Counted from the stretch's first letter, positions 22,251 through 30,819 are shown. The stretch: DNA of 64,000 bases from Klebsiella africana (GCF_020526085.1 NZ_CP084874.1:1860001-1924000); one strand, 5' to 3'. Notes: generated from the sequence alone by a model not told the origin. Made by a program: numbers and translations.

Positions 22251-22910
22251 CTATTCCCCGAGATAGTGCTTGAGCGTCAGGCGCAGTTCAGGGCTCATGC
22301 GGTCGAGATTGTTGAATAACCAGCGCAGATAGCCTGGATCGTTTTCAGCAATCTCGGCGACGGCCTTACCCCGATATTTGCCGAAGGTAAAGGTAGTCAG
22401 CAGCGCCGGCCGACCGGTAATATCGGCCATTTCGTCAGGCGTCCAGCCGGAAACGTTGATGATATCCAGCAGCAGCGCGGCGGTGATATAGCAGTCATAC
22501 AGCGCGCGGTGATGATGCAGCCCCGGTGGTGTCGTCACGTTTAGTTTCCGTGATTTATATAACCCCATATTGCTGTATTTGATTCCCGGCCACAGGCGTC
22601 GGGCCAGCTTCATCGTGCAGATCCACTCACCCTGCATCTCCGGCAACACCCGGCGGTCAAAGCTGGCGTTGTGCGCGACATACCACGGGCTGCCATGATA
22701 GTGCGGAATAATCTCCTCAATCCACGGCTTATCGGCAACCATCTCTTCCGTTATACGGTGGATGGCCATCGCCTGCGGGCTGATGGGGCGATCGGGGCGC
22801 ACCAGATGGCTCATCGGATTGGTGATTTGCCCGTCGACAATATCGACCGAGGCGATTTCGACGATGCCCCCCTGCAGGCCGCAGGTTTCGGTATCAATGA
22901 CGCGCAGCAT
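22251..22910 (-). CDS. exoX: Exodeoxyribonuclease X
   Basis: DnaQ-family 3'-5' exonuclease acting in mismatch repair and DNA repair. The 219-residue protein has the DEDD motifs: DTETCGL at the N-terminus, AHNASFDRRVL in the middle and HHRALYDCYITA later. E. coli ExoX is 220 residues. E. coli carries yobB between exoX and holE; here only 78 bases separate them. Confidence 0.95.
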   Translation of the reverse strand: MLRVIDTETCGLQGGIVEIASVDIVDGQITNPMSHLVRPDRPISPQAMAIHRITEEMVADKPWIEEIIPHYHGSPWYVAHNASFDRRVLPEMQGEWICTMKLARRLWPGIKYSNMGLYKSRKLNVTTPPGLHHHRALYDCYITAALLLDIINVSGWTPDEMADITGRPALLTTFTFGKYRGKAVAEIAENDPGYLRWLFNNLDRMSPELRLTLKHYLGE

Positions 22911-22988
22911 GGCTCGCTCCTCAGCAAAACGTTAAGCGTAAAGGAATTGACCGGTCTTGCCAACCGACGTCGAGCAGGCGAGCGCGCA

Positions 22989-23219
22989 TTATTTCTGTTT
23001 CGGCTCCCAGGGGAGTCGGGAAAGGGAGACGGAAGCCAGTCGATGGGCGATCAGCCGTTCCCGGAACCAGTCGCGCAAGTGGGCAGGCTGCTCGCGTTCG
23101 ACCAAATCAGCGACCACCGGCATATTGTATCGCTCTTTAAAGGCGACGCCGGCGGCCGCGAGATCGACGTTGACTTTATCCATCTCATCTTGCGAAATTT
23201 TGGCCAGATTTCTTTCCAT
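22989..23219 (-). CDS. holE: DNA polymerase III theta subunit
   Basis: Small subunit of the Pol III core that stabilises the epsilon proofreading exonuclease. The 76-residue reading [19 protein letters not shown] matches E. coli HolE in length and sequence. The central helices contain [14 protein letters not shown] and [16 protein letters not shown] longer in-frame reading to 23312 adds an N-terminus unlike the family and was not used. Confidence 0.95.
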   Translation of the reverse strand: MERNLAKISQDEMDKVNVDLAAAGVAFKERYNMPVVADLVEREQPAHLRDWFRERLIAHRLASVSLSRLPWEPKQK

Positions 23220-23332
23220 TATCCACTCCAGTGTGCTGCTAAACCTGGTCGAGACGCTGACGCGTAGCTCGACTCTGCCATTATACAGGGTTATTCTCTG
23301 TGCTACAGACATAACAAAAGGGAATGACGAAT

Positions 23333-23707
23333 ATGCGACTCTTCGCTGGACGCGCGTTGCGCCTCTCCGTTGCGTTTGCCGGTATGTTAACCGCGGCAGG
23401 CGCCTTCGCCCACGCGCATTTGCAACAGCAGATCCCCGCTGCCGGAGCTCAGCTGACAGCCGCCCCGCAGACGTTGACGCTCAGTTTCTCTGAAGGGATA
23501 GAACCCGCGTTCAGCGGCGTGACCATCACCGGTCCGCAACAGCACGTGGTCGCCACCGGAAAACTGACCCGTCATGCCGACAATCCTGCTCAAGTCACTG
23601 TGCCCCTGGCGGAAACCTTGCTGCCGGGGGAGTATACCGTGGCTTGGCATGTGGTCTCGGTGGATGGCCATAAAACCAAGGGGCAATACACCTTTAGCGT
23701 GAAGTAA
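23333..23707 (+). CDS. yobA: CopC-type periplasmic protein YobA
   Basis: Copper-homeostasis-type periplasmic protein. The 124-residue protein has a signal peptide [18 protein letters not shown] that would be cut before HAHLQ, leaving an N-terminal His, the usual copper ligand of CopC proteins. The C-terminal motif [17 protein letters not shown] is intact. Start choice: ATG 23333 gives the E. coli length and a well-spaced AGGGA; ATG 23324 would add three residues. yebZ begins one base after its stop. Confidence 0.9.
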   Translation: MRLFAGRALRLSVAFAGMLTAAGAFAHAHLQQQIPAAGAQLTAAPQTLTLSFSEGIEPAFSGVTITGPQQHVVATGKLTRHADNPAQVTVPLAETLLPGEYTVAWHVVSVDGHKTKGQYTFSVK

Positions 23708-23708
23708 G

Positions 23709-24578
23709 ATGCTGATCGGGCTCTATATCACGCTACGCTTTGGGCACTTTATCACCCTGATGCTGGCTTTTGGCTGCGTGCTGTATGGCGCCTGGTGGGC
23801 GCCGGTGCCGCTGCGGCGCCTGCTGATGCAGCGCTTTTACCCCCTGTTACGCCCGGTGATGTTGATCGGTTCGCTCTCAACGGTGGGGCTGTATTTGCTG
23901 CAGGGAGGCATAATGGGCGACGGCTGGGCGGATGTCTGGCAGCCCGCCGTCTGGCAGGCAGTAGCGGGTACCCGCTTTGGTGGGGTATGGATCTGGCAGA
24001 TCCTGCTGGCATGGATCGCTTTCGCCGTGGTATGGATCCGTCCCCGTCATGGTGCCCGACAGCTGGTGGCGCTTCTGGCGGCCCAGCTGCTGCTTTCCGC
24101 CGGAGTAGGGCACGCCGCTATGCACGATGGTATCACCGGCGTACTGCAGCGGACCAATCATGCGTTGCACCTTTTCTGTGTTGCCAGCTGGTTCGGCGGC
24201 CTGTTGCCCTTTATTTATTGTCTGCGCCTTGCGCAGGGGCGCTGGCGTCAGGCTGCTATCTATACCATGGCGCGCTTTTCGCGCTACGGGCATCTGGCCG
24301 TCGCCGGCACGATTGCCAGCGGCGTGATCAATGCGCTGTTGATCCAGGGAGGAGTGATTGGCACCTCTCCCTGGGGACGTATGCTATTGATCAAATGTGC
24401 GCTGGTTGCCGGGATGGTGGTAATTGCGTTAGTGAACAGGTATGTTCTGGTACCGCGCATGTCGGCAAGCGGTTCGCGGGCGGAAAGCCTGATCCTGCGA
24501 ACCACGCAGGCTGAAATAGGGCTGGGCGCGCTGGCGCTGTTGGCCGTCAGTCTGTTTGCCACCTGGGAACCTTATTGA
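23709..24578 (+). CDS. yebZ: CopD family inner-membrane protein YebZ
   Basis: Polytopic membrane protein of the CopD family (289 residues, about eight membrane segments). It probably works with the CopC-like YobA in copper handling; direct evidence for the substrate is lacking. Conserved histidines sit in [15 protein letters not shown] and TNHALHLF. It is coupled to yobA (one base) and followed 16 bases later by yebY, so the three form one operon. Confidence 0.92.
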   Translation: MLIGLYITLRFGHFITLMLAFGCVLYGAWWAPVPLRRLLMQRFYPLLRPVMLIGSLSTVGLYLLQGGIMGDGWADVWQPAVWQAVAGTRFGGVWIWQILLAWIAFAVVWIRPRHGARQLVALLAAQLLLSAGVGHAAMHDGITGVLQRTNHALHLFCVASWFGGLLPFIYCLRLAQGRWRQAAIYTMARFSRYGHLAVAGTIASGVINALLIQGGVIGTSPWGRMLLIKCALVAGMVVIALVNRYVLVPRMSASGSRAESLILRTTQAEIGLGALALLAVSLFATWEPY

Positions 24579-24594
24579 ATTAACTGGCAAAATC

Positions 24595-24933
24595 ATGAAA
24601 AAAATTGTTCTAACCATGTTGTTACTGGCAAGCTCCGGGGCTGCTCTGGCTGCGCCGCAAATTATCACCGTGAGCCGTTTTGAGGTGGGAAAGGAGAGCT
24701 GGGCGTTCAACCGTGAGGAGGTGATGTTCACCTGTCGTCCGGGTAATGCGCTCTACGCTATCAACCCGAGCACGCTGGTCCAGTATCCGCTTAATGAGGT
24801 GGCTGAACAGCAGGTCAAAGCCGGGAAAACCACCGCGCAGCCGATCTCAGTGATCCAGATCGACGATCCGCAGCATCCAGGACAAAAAATGAGCCTCGCG
24901 CCATTTATCGAGCGAGCGCAAAAGCTCTGCTAA
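24595..24933 (+). CDS. yebY: DUF2511 periplasmic protein YebY
   Basis: Small exported protein of unknown function (112 residues), last gene of yobA-yebZ-yebY. The signal peptide [19 protein letters not shown] is followed by a mature part with Cys residues in MFTCRPGN and at the C-terminal AQKLC, which could form a disulfide. Operon context suggests a role linked to copper or periplasmic redox state; this is inference. A terminator follows. Confidence 0.9.
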   Translation: MKKIVLTMLLLASSGAALAAPQIITVSRFEVGKESWAFNREEVMFTCRPGNALYAINPSTLVQYPLNEVAEQQVKAGKTTAQPISVIQIDDPQHPGQKMSLAPFIERAQKLC

Positions 24934-24967
24934 ATTTTTGTACTATCTCCCTGTAATAGCATAAAAA

Positions 24968-25006
24968 AAACCGCCATTGCCGGCTAGCGGCTGTGGCGGT
25001 TTTTTG
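24968..25006 (+). terminator. Terminator after yebY
   Basis: AACCGCCA and TGGCGGTT flank an inner hairpin (GCCGGCTAGCGGC) and are followed by a T run. Confidence 0.85.
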
Positions 25007-25091
25007 TCTAACTGGCGGCCCTTTTCCATGAATTATGTGGTCACATTGGCCACGGACTGGAAAAGCTGACGCGTTAAACTATTCTTATAGT

Positions 25092-25194
25092 GCAAGGCGA
25101 CTTAGCCTGCATTAATGCCAACTTTTAGCGCACGGCTCTCTCCCAAGAGCCATTTCCCTGGACCGAATACAGGAATCGTATTCGGTCTCTTTTT
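25092..25194 (+). ncRNA. sdsR: Small regulatory RNA SdsR (RyeB)
   Basis: Hfq-dependent, stationary-phase small RNA that represses mRNAs such as ompD, tolC and mutS in relatives. The stretch starting GCAAGGCGACTTAGCCTGC is nearly identical to E. coli SdsR. The terminator stem GACCGAATAC/GTATTCGGTC is followed by a T run. The -10 region TATTCT (25080-25085) fits a sigma-S promoter. E. coli encodes the longer antisense RNA SraC/RyeA on the opposite strand; its presence here is likely but its ends cannot be fixed from sequence. Confidence 0.9.
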
Positions 25195-25562
25195 ATTCCC
25201 CATAGATATCAGGGATCTACAAGGGTGTGACCGAGATTATGCGAACTTTTCCCCAGTTTCCACATTGCGGTCGAATCCACTTATAACACAACAAAACGCG
25301 CTCTAACATTCCTTTTACATAAAATTCAGAGCATAACGAACGATTTTTTATCATGTTCATCCAGAAAGTACTTTGTTGTGGCATACTAAAACTGACCACT
25401 GCTTAGCGCTTTTGCGCTATGAGTCTTCCGATTCGTTGGGTGGCCTGGCTGGGTATTTTTCTTTGAACGCTAATCTCATCTCCAGTAACCCCGCAGGCCG
25501 AGCGGCAATACGCGGCGAAATCAACATTAAAGGGTATGCGTAATGCATACTCTTTAAAAAAA
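25195..25562. other. Non-coding stretch at the left edge of the accessory islet
   Basis: No gene is supported here. Base composition turns AT-rich shortly after the sdsR terminator. AGCGCAAAAGCGCT near 25404-25419 is a short palindrome on either strand. A minus-strand reading ending at 25417 (last residues RPPNESEDS) overlaps the end of the glycosyltransferase gene and may be the tail of a broken gene, but I do not recognise it. Confidence 0.4.
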
Positions 25563-26525
25563 TCACTTTTTGATGATATCTTTTATTTTCCTTAGCGGCG
25601 CTGTAATCTTCCATGATGAGGACTGTTTTAATGCTGAAATATGACTTTTGATCTCATTAATTTCACTCTCATGTTGAATTTGCATTTGTCTCATCTCATC
25701 TTTATATTGCCTGGCAATATCCAGATTGGTGTATTTAAAACAATCAAGCATATGTGTGAGGAATTTATTATATTCAGGGTGAGCCAGTAAATGATTGTTG
25801 GGTGGGTTGTTTATTAATTCAGATACACATGCATAGTAGCCATTAAGGTGATTGTCACCTTTTTTCTGAGTCATAACGGAACCATGCCGTACTCGTCTTT
25901 GATAAAGCTTCTCTTTGATGCAATATACCGACGGATTGTTATGCAGAAGTAACATCGTAGTGAATATGTTATCCTCATGAATGATTCCTTCCTTAAACTT
26001 TATATCCTGGGAAAACTCTTTTTTGAATGTATATAGACAAGGGCTTACTATATAATTGTTTTCATTCATTGCTGTTTTAAAAAACTCAACGCCGGTGAGT
26101 GCTTTATCTGCTAATGACTGTGCCCTTTCATAGATGGGATTGAACTTGGTTGTTAACAGTTCATCATCAAAGAAAACGTCTGACTCGAATAAAATAACGT
26201 CTGCCTTACTTTCAGATATGACCTCCAGCAACCTATGTAAGGTTTTTTTGTTAAGTTTGTCATCGCTGTCTAAAAAAAGGATGTAATCACCAGTTGCTTT
26301 ATTAATGCCAGTATTCCTGGCGGCGGATTGGCCTTTATTTTTAGTGTGGATTTTATGAATAAAATCATCTTTAAACGAGTTGATGATATCCCCTGTTCGA
26401 TCGGTGGAACCATCGTTTATAATGATGATTTCTATATCATGACACGCATTATCAAGAACCGACTGAATGCATTCTTCTATATAAAGTTCAGCATTGAATG
26501 CTGGAATAATTACTGAGAATTTCAT
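25563..26525 (-). CDS. Family 2 glycosyltransferase (orphan)
   Basis: Probable sugar transferase with a GT-A fold; acceptor and donor are unknown. The 320-residue protein opens with MKFSVIIPAFNAELYIEECI, has INDGSTDRT at about 37-45 and KGQSAARNTG, and the metal-binding DSD at 86-88 (FLDSDD). After the catalytic part (to about 220) comes a helical C-terminus that ends SSSWKITAPLRKIKDIIKK, a tail often seen in polysaccharide glycosyltransferases. There is no membrane segment. The gene is AT-rich and stands alone, with no sugar-nucleotide, flippase or polymerase genes nearby, so it looks horizontally acquired. The reading frame is intact. Confidence 0.85.
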   Translation of the reverse strand: MKFSVIIPAFNAELYIEECIQSVLDNACHDIEIIIINDGSTDRTGDIINSFKDDFIHKIHTKNKGQSAARNTGINKATGDYILFLDSDDKLNKKTLHRLLEVISESKADVILFESDVFFDDELLTTKFNPIYERAQSLADKALTGVEFFKTAMNENNYIVSPCLYTFKKEFSQDIKFKEGIIHEDNIFTTMLLLHNNPSVYCIKEKLYQRRVRHGSVMTQKKGDNHLNGYYACVSELINNPPNNHLLAHPEYNKFLTHMLDCFKYTNLDIARQYKDEMRQMQIQHESEINEIKSHISALKQSSSWKITAPLRKIKDIIKK

Positions 26526-26799
26526 CTTAATTACAATTTCCCGCGAACACTGTTAAGGATGTTTTTGTTATTCATGTCAGCATTATAGATGAATTTCCAT
26601 AGAGAGGCTATATGGATAATCAATAAAAAGTCGAAGACTCCGACTGTTTTAAGACTAATGCCCTTACATAGGATGATTTCATGTCCAGCGGAAAAGCAAC
26701 CTTTGTCTCTAGTTTTGAAATAAAAAATTACTTTGAATGGTGGTCAAATAATATAAGTCACCATATTGAATAATGGAAAAGTGAAGCGCCATGTCTAAT
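26526..26799. other. AT-rich intergenic stretch
   Basis: No convincing gene. It separates the glycosyltransferase from the decayed insertion sequence and probably carries the glycosyltransferase promoter on the minus strand, which I cannot place with confidence. Confidence 0.4.
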
Positions 26800-27933
26800 T
26801 TAGACACTTCTGAGTAATTGATAATATTGATTTTCATATTCTGTCGATAACACCTGATGACGCGAACTATGCCGCGCTTACGGTTATAGAACATTTCGAC
26901 ATAATAAAAATATCGCTGCGCGCTGCTTCCCGTGTTCCGTAGATTTTTTACTTTATCGGTTCGCGGTTCAGGCGGCGGAATATTTCGCCCACTGCGTTGC
27001 CGTGACAGTTACCGCGACGGCTCATACTGCCCCGCAGACCGGATGGTTTCCGCAGCGACTGCCACTCATGGCTTGCGTACTGACTACCGTGATCAGAAAG
27101 AACCAGCGCCGGGTTTTAGGGATTACGCCGCCACACGGCCAGCAAAGTTATATGCAGGGCAATATCCTTTCTCATCGAGTTGTATTGACCAACTGATAAC
27201 ATTGTGTATGAGCAGGCCAACAATCAAAATACAACCAGCCTTTGGTGGTTCGGATGTAAACGATGTTCCTTACCCAAGATTCATCCAGTTCATTCGGTGT
27301 GAACTGCCGCTTGAGTCAGTTGAGTGCTACGATACTGGCTTCCCCTTTACTCGCTCATGGGCTTCGGTACCCGATCAGAGTCTTTATCTCTGCGCGCGTT
27401 ATCAACCACCAGACCGGGTTTATCCTGCAATGTTGCCCGCTTTCTCGCAGGTCGAGTGGGATGGTGCGATAACCATAGACGTAGCCGGACTCCGGCCAGA
27501 ACTTTTTTGATTTGTCCGTCAGCCTCAGAGCCGCCTGATGCTGTGGTGAATGCGGCTGCTAAAATCAGATGTAAAACCAGATCGGATGAGCATTCCCCAC
27601 CCGACAGAGTAGACGAACAGGCCTGGAACAGAAGTTGTCACCGGTAAAGACGTCCATTAGTCGAACAGCTTCGTGAAGTATACCGCGGTGTTTTAATCTG
27701 TCCCGCTCGTCAGTAATCCGCTTCGGTTTATTCTGGAGTCGGCGGCTCTCGGCCTGAGCCTCCGAATGCCATTTGTTGGTGGACGAGTCCGGCCCGTGCG
27801 TCTTTATCCAGGTATAGCGACTAGGGGGAGTGAAATTGAGACGTGTTTCAATACTGGAAACAGAATGGGCACGATCAACATTCTCTTCGACTGCTTCACT
27901 TTTAAACGCTTCAGGATAACGCTTGCTGCGCAT
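26800..27933 (-). pseudogene. Decayed IS3-family transposase (orfA and orfB remnants)
   Basis: Remnant of an IS3-family insertion sequence on the minus strand. OrfA starts at 27933 (MRSKRYPEAFKSEAVEENVD) and continues to RRLQNKPKRITDERDRLKHRG. Pieces of orfB follow in shifting frames: RPVRLLCRVGNAHP, FWPESGYVYGYRTIPLDLRE, DESWVRNIVYIRTTKGWLY, LSDHGSQYASHEWQS (part of the DDE core), MSRRGNCHGNAV and finally TEYENQYYQLLRSV before a stop at 26800. At least two in-frame stops and several frameshifts separate these pieces, so it is inactive. The order matches an intact orfAB element. Confidence 0.88.
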
Positions 27934-27961
27934 GACTTGGGGAAGGGAAGAAGAAAAGAAA

Positions 27962-27994
27962 AACCTGCACCTAAACAGGCCCGGCGTGCAGGTT
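27962..27994. repeat. Perfect inverted repeat upstream of the IS remnant
   Basis: AACCTGCAC and GTGCAGGTT form a nine-base perfect stem around a 15-base loop, just upstream of the orfA remnant. It may belong to the element or its expression signals. The terminal inverted repeats of the element could not be identified. Confidence 0.5.
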
Positions 27995-28152
27995 AACTGG
28001 CGGGCCAACATCGGAAGCCTGCTAGTATACATATTTGTATGATAAATAACATAAGCAAAATCTAAACGATTTGGCAATTCATGCGATTAGCTCTCTCAGC
28101 GCAAGCGTGTGGGAAAAATAATAAGCAAAAAAGCGGTTTGCGGTGTACTGAT

Positions 28153-28299
28153 TTATTCAGGAACGCTAAAGGTGGGGTATATCAGACTTTCAAGATAGCC
28201 GAGCAAAAGCCAAATTTCATCGCTAAAAATAAACCAGAGGCAGCCCAGCAGAATGACCGCAAGAATAATCAGCAGAAAAATTTCGGTTTTACTCATCAT
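28153..28299 (-). CDS. Small membrane protein
   Basis: A 48-residue (or 47-residue) protein starting M(M)SKTEIFLLIILAVILLG. One strong hydrophobic segment covers residues about 6-25 and a second weaker one (EIWLLLGYLESLIY) follows. Two adjacent ATG codons, at 28299 and 28296, are possible starts; neither has a strong ribosome site. It lies 101 bases downstream of the VirK-like gene on the same strand and may be co-transcribed with it. Function is unknown. I accept it as a gene because of the coherent membrane-protein composition, not because I know a characterised homologue. Confidence 0.6.
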   Translation of the reverse strand: MMSKTEIFLLIILAVILLGCLWFIFSDEIWLLLGYLESLIYPTFSVPE

Positions 28300-28400
28300 G
28301 CCAACCACTATTCAACGGCGCCAGGGGCCATGATAGTAGCGAAATAACGACCGAATTAGCAAACGCCGCGTTTTTCATACGGCGTCATTAGCAGCAAAAT

Positions 28401-29360
28401 TTACTGGCCGGGGTGGGGGAGTGTCAATATTGCCACCTGCTCCTTCAGCTGATCCAGCAGCTGGAATCGCCGCCGATATTCAGCCCGTTTTTTACTGGCG
28501 ATGCTCTCCAGCGATTTTCTTTCCAGACATAGCGGTAGCCGCCAGCGCCAGGGGCTTTCCGGCTGGCCGTCGATAGACTGCCAGAACTCGTCGTAGCTGG
28601 CGTGGAAATGGCGGCCCTTGCTCAGGCGATAGCGCAGGGCGCGGAACACGTGACCATTATCGCTAACGCCGTAAATGGCCGTGATTTGGCTGCGCGCGGC
28701 CAGCAGCCAGATAAACTCCAGCAGCAGGCGCTTCGGAAACAGGCCGTAGCAGGCGCGAGTTGCCTGCTTAATCACCTCATGCGAAACGTGACGTCGCGGT
28801 CCCTGCAGACCGCCGATAACCAGCTGCCAGGCATCGTCATCCCGGGTTACGCTGAAGGTGGCGCTGGCCAGCAGAGTGTGGTCGCTGTCGCGCAGCCACA
28901 GCGTGGTTTCACCCTCACGTTCGGCCTTTCCGGCTGAGGAGGCATAAAGAGTGAACTGGCTGTCGTCTTTGCCGTTTAACGTTAGCAACGGAACCTCATT
29001 GACAGCGGTCATAGCGTGCGCCAGCCGCGATCCGCGTAGAGTGTCGATATAGCAATAATGGCTTATGACCGCCGTTGCCCGCTGCCAGGCATTGAGATCG
29101 CGTGTCAGGTACTGACGATGTACTTTCCCCGGCAGCGTGGCCTGCGCGGCCAGCAACTGGTTAAAATCATCCCGGGCGCTGAGTGCTTCCAGCATAGCTT
29201 TGGTGGGGCTATAAAATAAGGCTGTGCGTAACAGAAACTTAAAACGGTAATTTTTCTGCCGCCAGATGGGGGCAGGAGTTAATCTGCCCATCACCAGATC
29301 GGCAATAAGATGCGAGCGCGGCGCTAGCACGCTGGATGAATGCAAGCTATTGTCTGTCAC
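28401..29360 (-). CDS. VirK/YbjX family protein (DUF535)
   Basis: Member of the DUF535 family that includes Salmonella VirK and E. coli YbjX, proteins tied to envelope and antimicrobial-peptide resistance; the biochemical role is unknown. The GTG at 29360 follows GAGG at good spacing and gives 319 residues. A longer in-frame reading to 29411 gives 336. Typical family stretches are YRFKFLLRTALFYSPTK, LIGGLQGPR-like VIGGLQGPRRHVSHEVIK and AIYGVSDNGHVFRALRY. GC content is close to the core, unlike the glycosyltransferase side of the islet. E. coli lacks this gene at this position. Confidence 0.85.
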   Translation of the reverse strand: MTDNSLHSSSVLAPRSHLIADLVMGRLTPAPIWRQKNYRFKFLLRTALFYSPTKAMLEALSARDDFNQLLAAQATLPGKVHRQYLTRDLNAWQRATAVISHYCYIDTLRGSRLAHAMTAVNEVPLLTLNGKDDSQFTLYASSAGKAEREGETTLWLRDSDHTLLASATFSVTRDDDAWQLVIGGLQGPRRHVSHEVIKQATRACYGLFPKRLLLEFIWLLAARSQITAIYGVSDNGHVFRALRYRLSKGRHFHASYDEFWQSIDGQPESPWRWRLPLCLERKSLESIASKKRAEYRRRFQLLDQLKEQVAILTLPHPGQ

Positions 29361-29525
29361 GATAAACACCTCGTTGTTCTTTCCTCCTATTTTAAAGCGA
29401 GCCACTGACAAGCTTAATCCTCTGGCCGACTATATTTCCCGTTTGTTTAAAATCGATTGAGGTGTAAATAAAAATCACGGGGGATTCGGCGCAATTACCT
29501 ATAATTACAGCAGAGAGGTAATTAT

Positions 29526-30179
29526 ATGTATCAACGTATTAACGGCAGCGAATGGCGTAATATCTGGCTAATGGGCGATCTGCACGGATGCTTTGCGCTG
29601 CTGATGAATCGCCTGCGTCAGCTGCGCTTTGATCCTTGGGCCGATCTGCTGATCTCGGTGGGCGATCTGATCGATCGCGGACCGCAGAGCGCCGATTGTC
29701 TTGGCCTGCTGCGCTGCCGCTGGTTCAGGGCCGTTCGGGGGAATCATGAGCAGATGGCGCTGGAGGCGCTGGAGAGCGGGGATATGGCACTCTGGCAGAT
29801 GAATGGCGGCGATTGGTACGCGCGAAGCCATGCACAGCAACGGGCCGACGTCGATCGGTTGCTGGCGTACTGCCAGCGGCTGCCGTTGATTATTGAAGTC
29901 GAGTGCGCAACCGTGCGGCATGTGATCGCTCATGCCGATTATCCGGCGCCGGTCTATCACTGGCAGCAGCCGGTGGATCCCCAGCGGGTATTATGGAGCC
30001 GCCACCGCCTGAGCGAACATCTGGCGGGGCGTCATGGCGCTATCGCCGGGGCTGACCATTTCTGGTTTGGTCATACGCCACTTCAGGCGCGTTATGACCA
30101 CGATAACCAACACTATATTGATACAGGCGCTGTGTTTGGCGGGGCGCTGACGCTGGTGGCGCTGCAGTCGGCAGGCTAA
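29526..30179 (+). CDS. pphA: Serine/threonine protein phosphatase PphA
   Basis: PPP-family phosphatase that senses misfolded proteins through CpxA-CpxR in E. coli. The 217-residue protein carries the metal-site motifs GDLHGC, GDLIDRGPQS and GNHEQM, plus later histidines in VIAHADYP and FGHTPLQ. The ATG follows AGAGAGG. Its 3' end overlaps the convergent yebW by four bases. In E. coli sdsR lies next to pphA; here about 4.3 kb of extra DNA separates them. Confidence 0.93.
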   Translation: MYQRINGSEWRNIWLMGDLHGCFALLMNRLRQLRFDPWADLLISVGDLIDRGPQSADCLGLLRCRWFRAVRGNHEQMALEALESGDMALWQMNGGDWYARSHAQQRADVDRLLAYCQRLPLIIEVECATVRHVIAHADYPAPVYHWQQPVDPQRVLWSRHRLSEHLAGRHGAIAGADHFWFGHTPLQARYDHDNQHYIDTGAVFGGALTLVALQSAG

Positions 30180-30367
30180 AAGTCGCTGTATTCGCTGGCG
30201 GGTTGCCAGAAGCCATCAATAAAATCTTCTATCGGATAGCAGCCGCCGTGGCGGATCCGCTGATCCTCCATTGCCACTAAGCACTGCGTTTCCTCGCGGT
30301 AGACGTCAACCACAATGTCCTCGCAGCCGCCATCCAGATAGCAAATAAACAACACTAAGGCAAACAT
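30176..30367 (-). CDS. yebW: Small protein YebW (DUF1482)
   Basis: Protein of unknown function, 63 residues as in E. coli. It begins MFALVLFICYLDGGCEDIVVD and contains four Cys (in FICYLDGGCED, ETQCL and GGCYP), which could form disulfides if exported; the hydrophobic start is short for a signal peptide. It converges with pphA, overlapping it by four bases. Confidence 0.88.
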   Translation of the reverse strand: MFALVLFICYLDGGCEDIVVDVYREETQCLVAMEDQRIRHGGCYPIEDFIDGFWQPASEYSDF

Positions 30368-30464
30368 CCTGGCCTCATGCTCGGCTTCACATACTATTTA
30401 GTGTAGGGGATGACGGCGGGACGGGGAAATAAATAACCCGTCTCAGGCGACGGGTTCATTGGTG

Positions 30465-30704
30465 TCAGGCTAGGCGCATGACCCAGGCATCGGATTGGCG
30501 GTCGTAATGTTTACGGTAGAGGACGGAATGTTCGCCATTGAGAATGGCGGGAACGCTGGTATCGGCATCCCAGGCGTCAAGTTGCATACATAAATCTGGA
30601 TCAGATTTGCAGGGAATGCTTAACGTTCGCTCACCCTGATGGTCACCGTGCAGTTCAGCGTCGTCTATCTCAAACGCGCCGATGCGGACATTGGTTTTAC
30701 TCAT
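30465..30704 (-). CDS. yebV: Small protein YebV (DUF1480)
   Basis: Cytoplasmic protein of unknown function (79 residues). The chosen start MSKTNVRIGAFEIDDAELHG matches E. coli YebV; an upstream in-frame ATG adds residues not seen in the family. The conserved stretch SIPCKSDPDLCMQLDAWDA is intact. It lies between rsmF and yebW on the same strand, as in E. coli. Confidence 0.92.
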   Translation of the reverse strand: MSKTNVRIGAFEIDDAELHGDHQGERTLSIPCKSDPDLCMQLDAWDADTSVPAILNGEHSVLYRKHYDRQSDAWVMRLA

Positions 30705-30819
30705 CGCTTCACCCCATTTTTCAGCTGAGTTGTGGTACGACCAGTTGTGGCCGTCATTTTTCAGCGTAGTCAATGGGGCGAAAACCGCCAGTCAAAAAGT
30801 GCGCATTTTCTGCACGACG

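Noticed and set aside
26932..27510. 192-codon plus-strand open frame in the islet
   Set aside because: It lies antisense to readable pieces of the decayed transposase and shows no domain of its own.
28081..28347. 88-codon plus-strand open frame
   Set aside because: Its complement encodes the coherent small membrane protein, and this frame is rich in Asn, Lys and Gln with no family features.
29447..29463. Possible PhoP box between the VirK-like gene and pphA
   Set aside because: Only one half (TGTTTA) fits; the second half (GATTGA) is too weak and the orientation would favour pphA, not the VirK-like gene.
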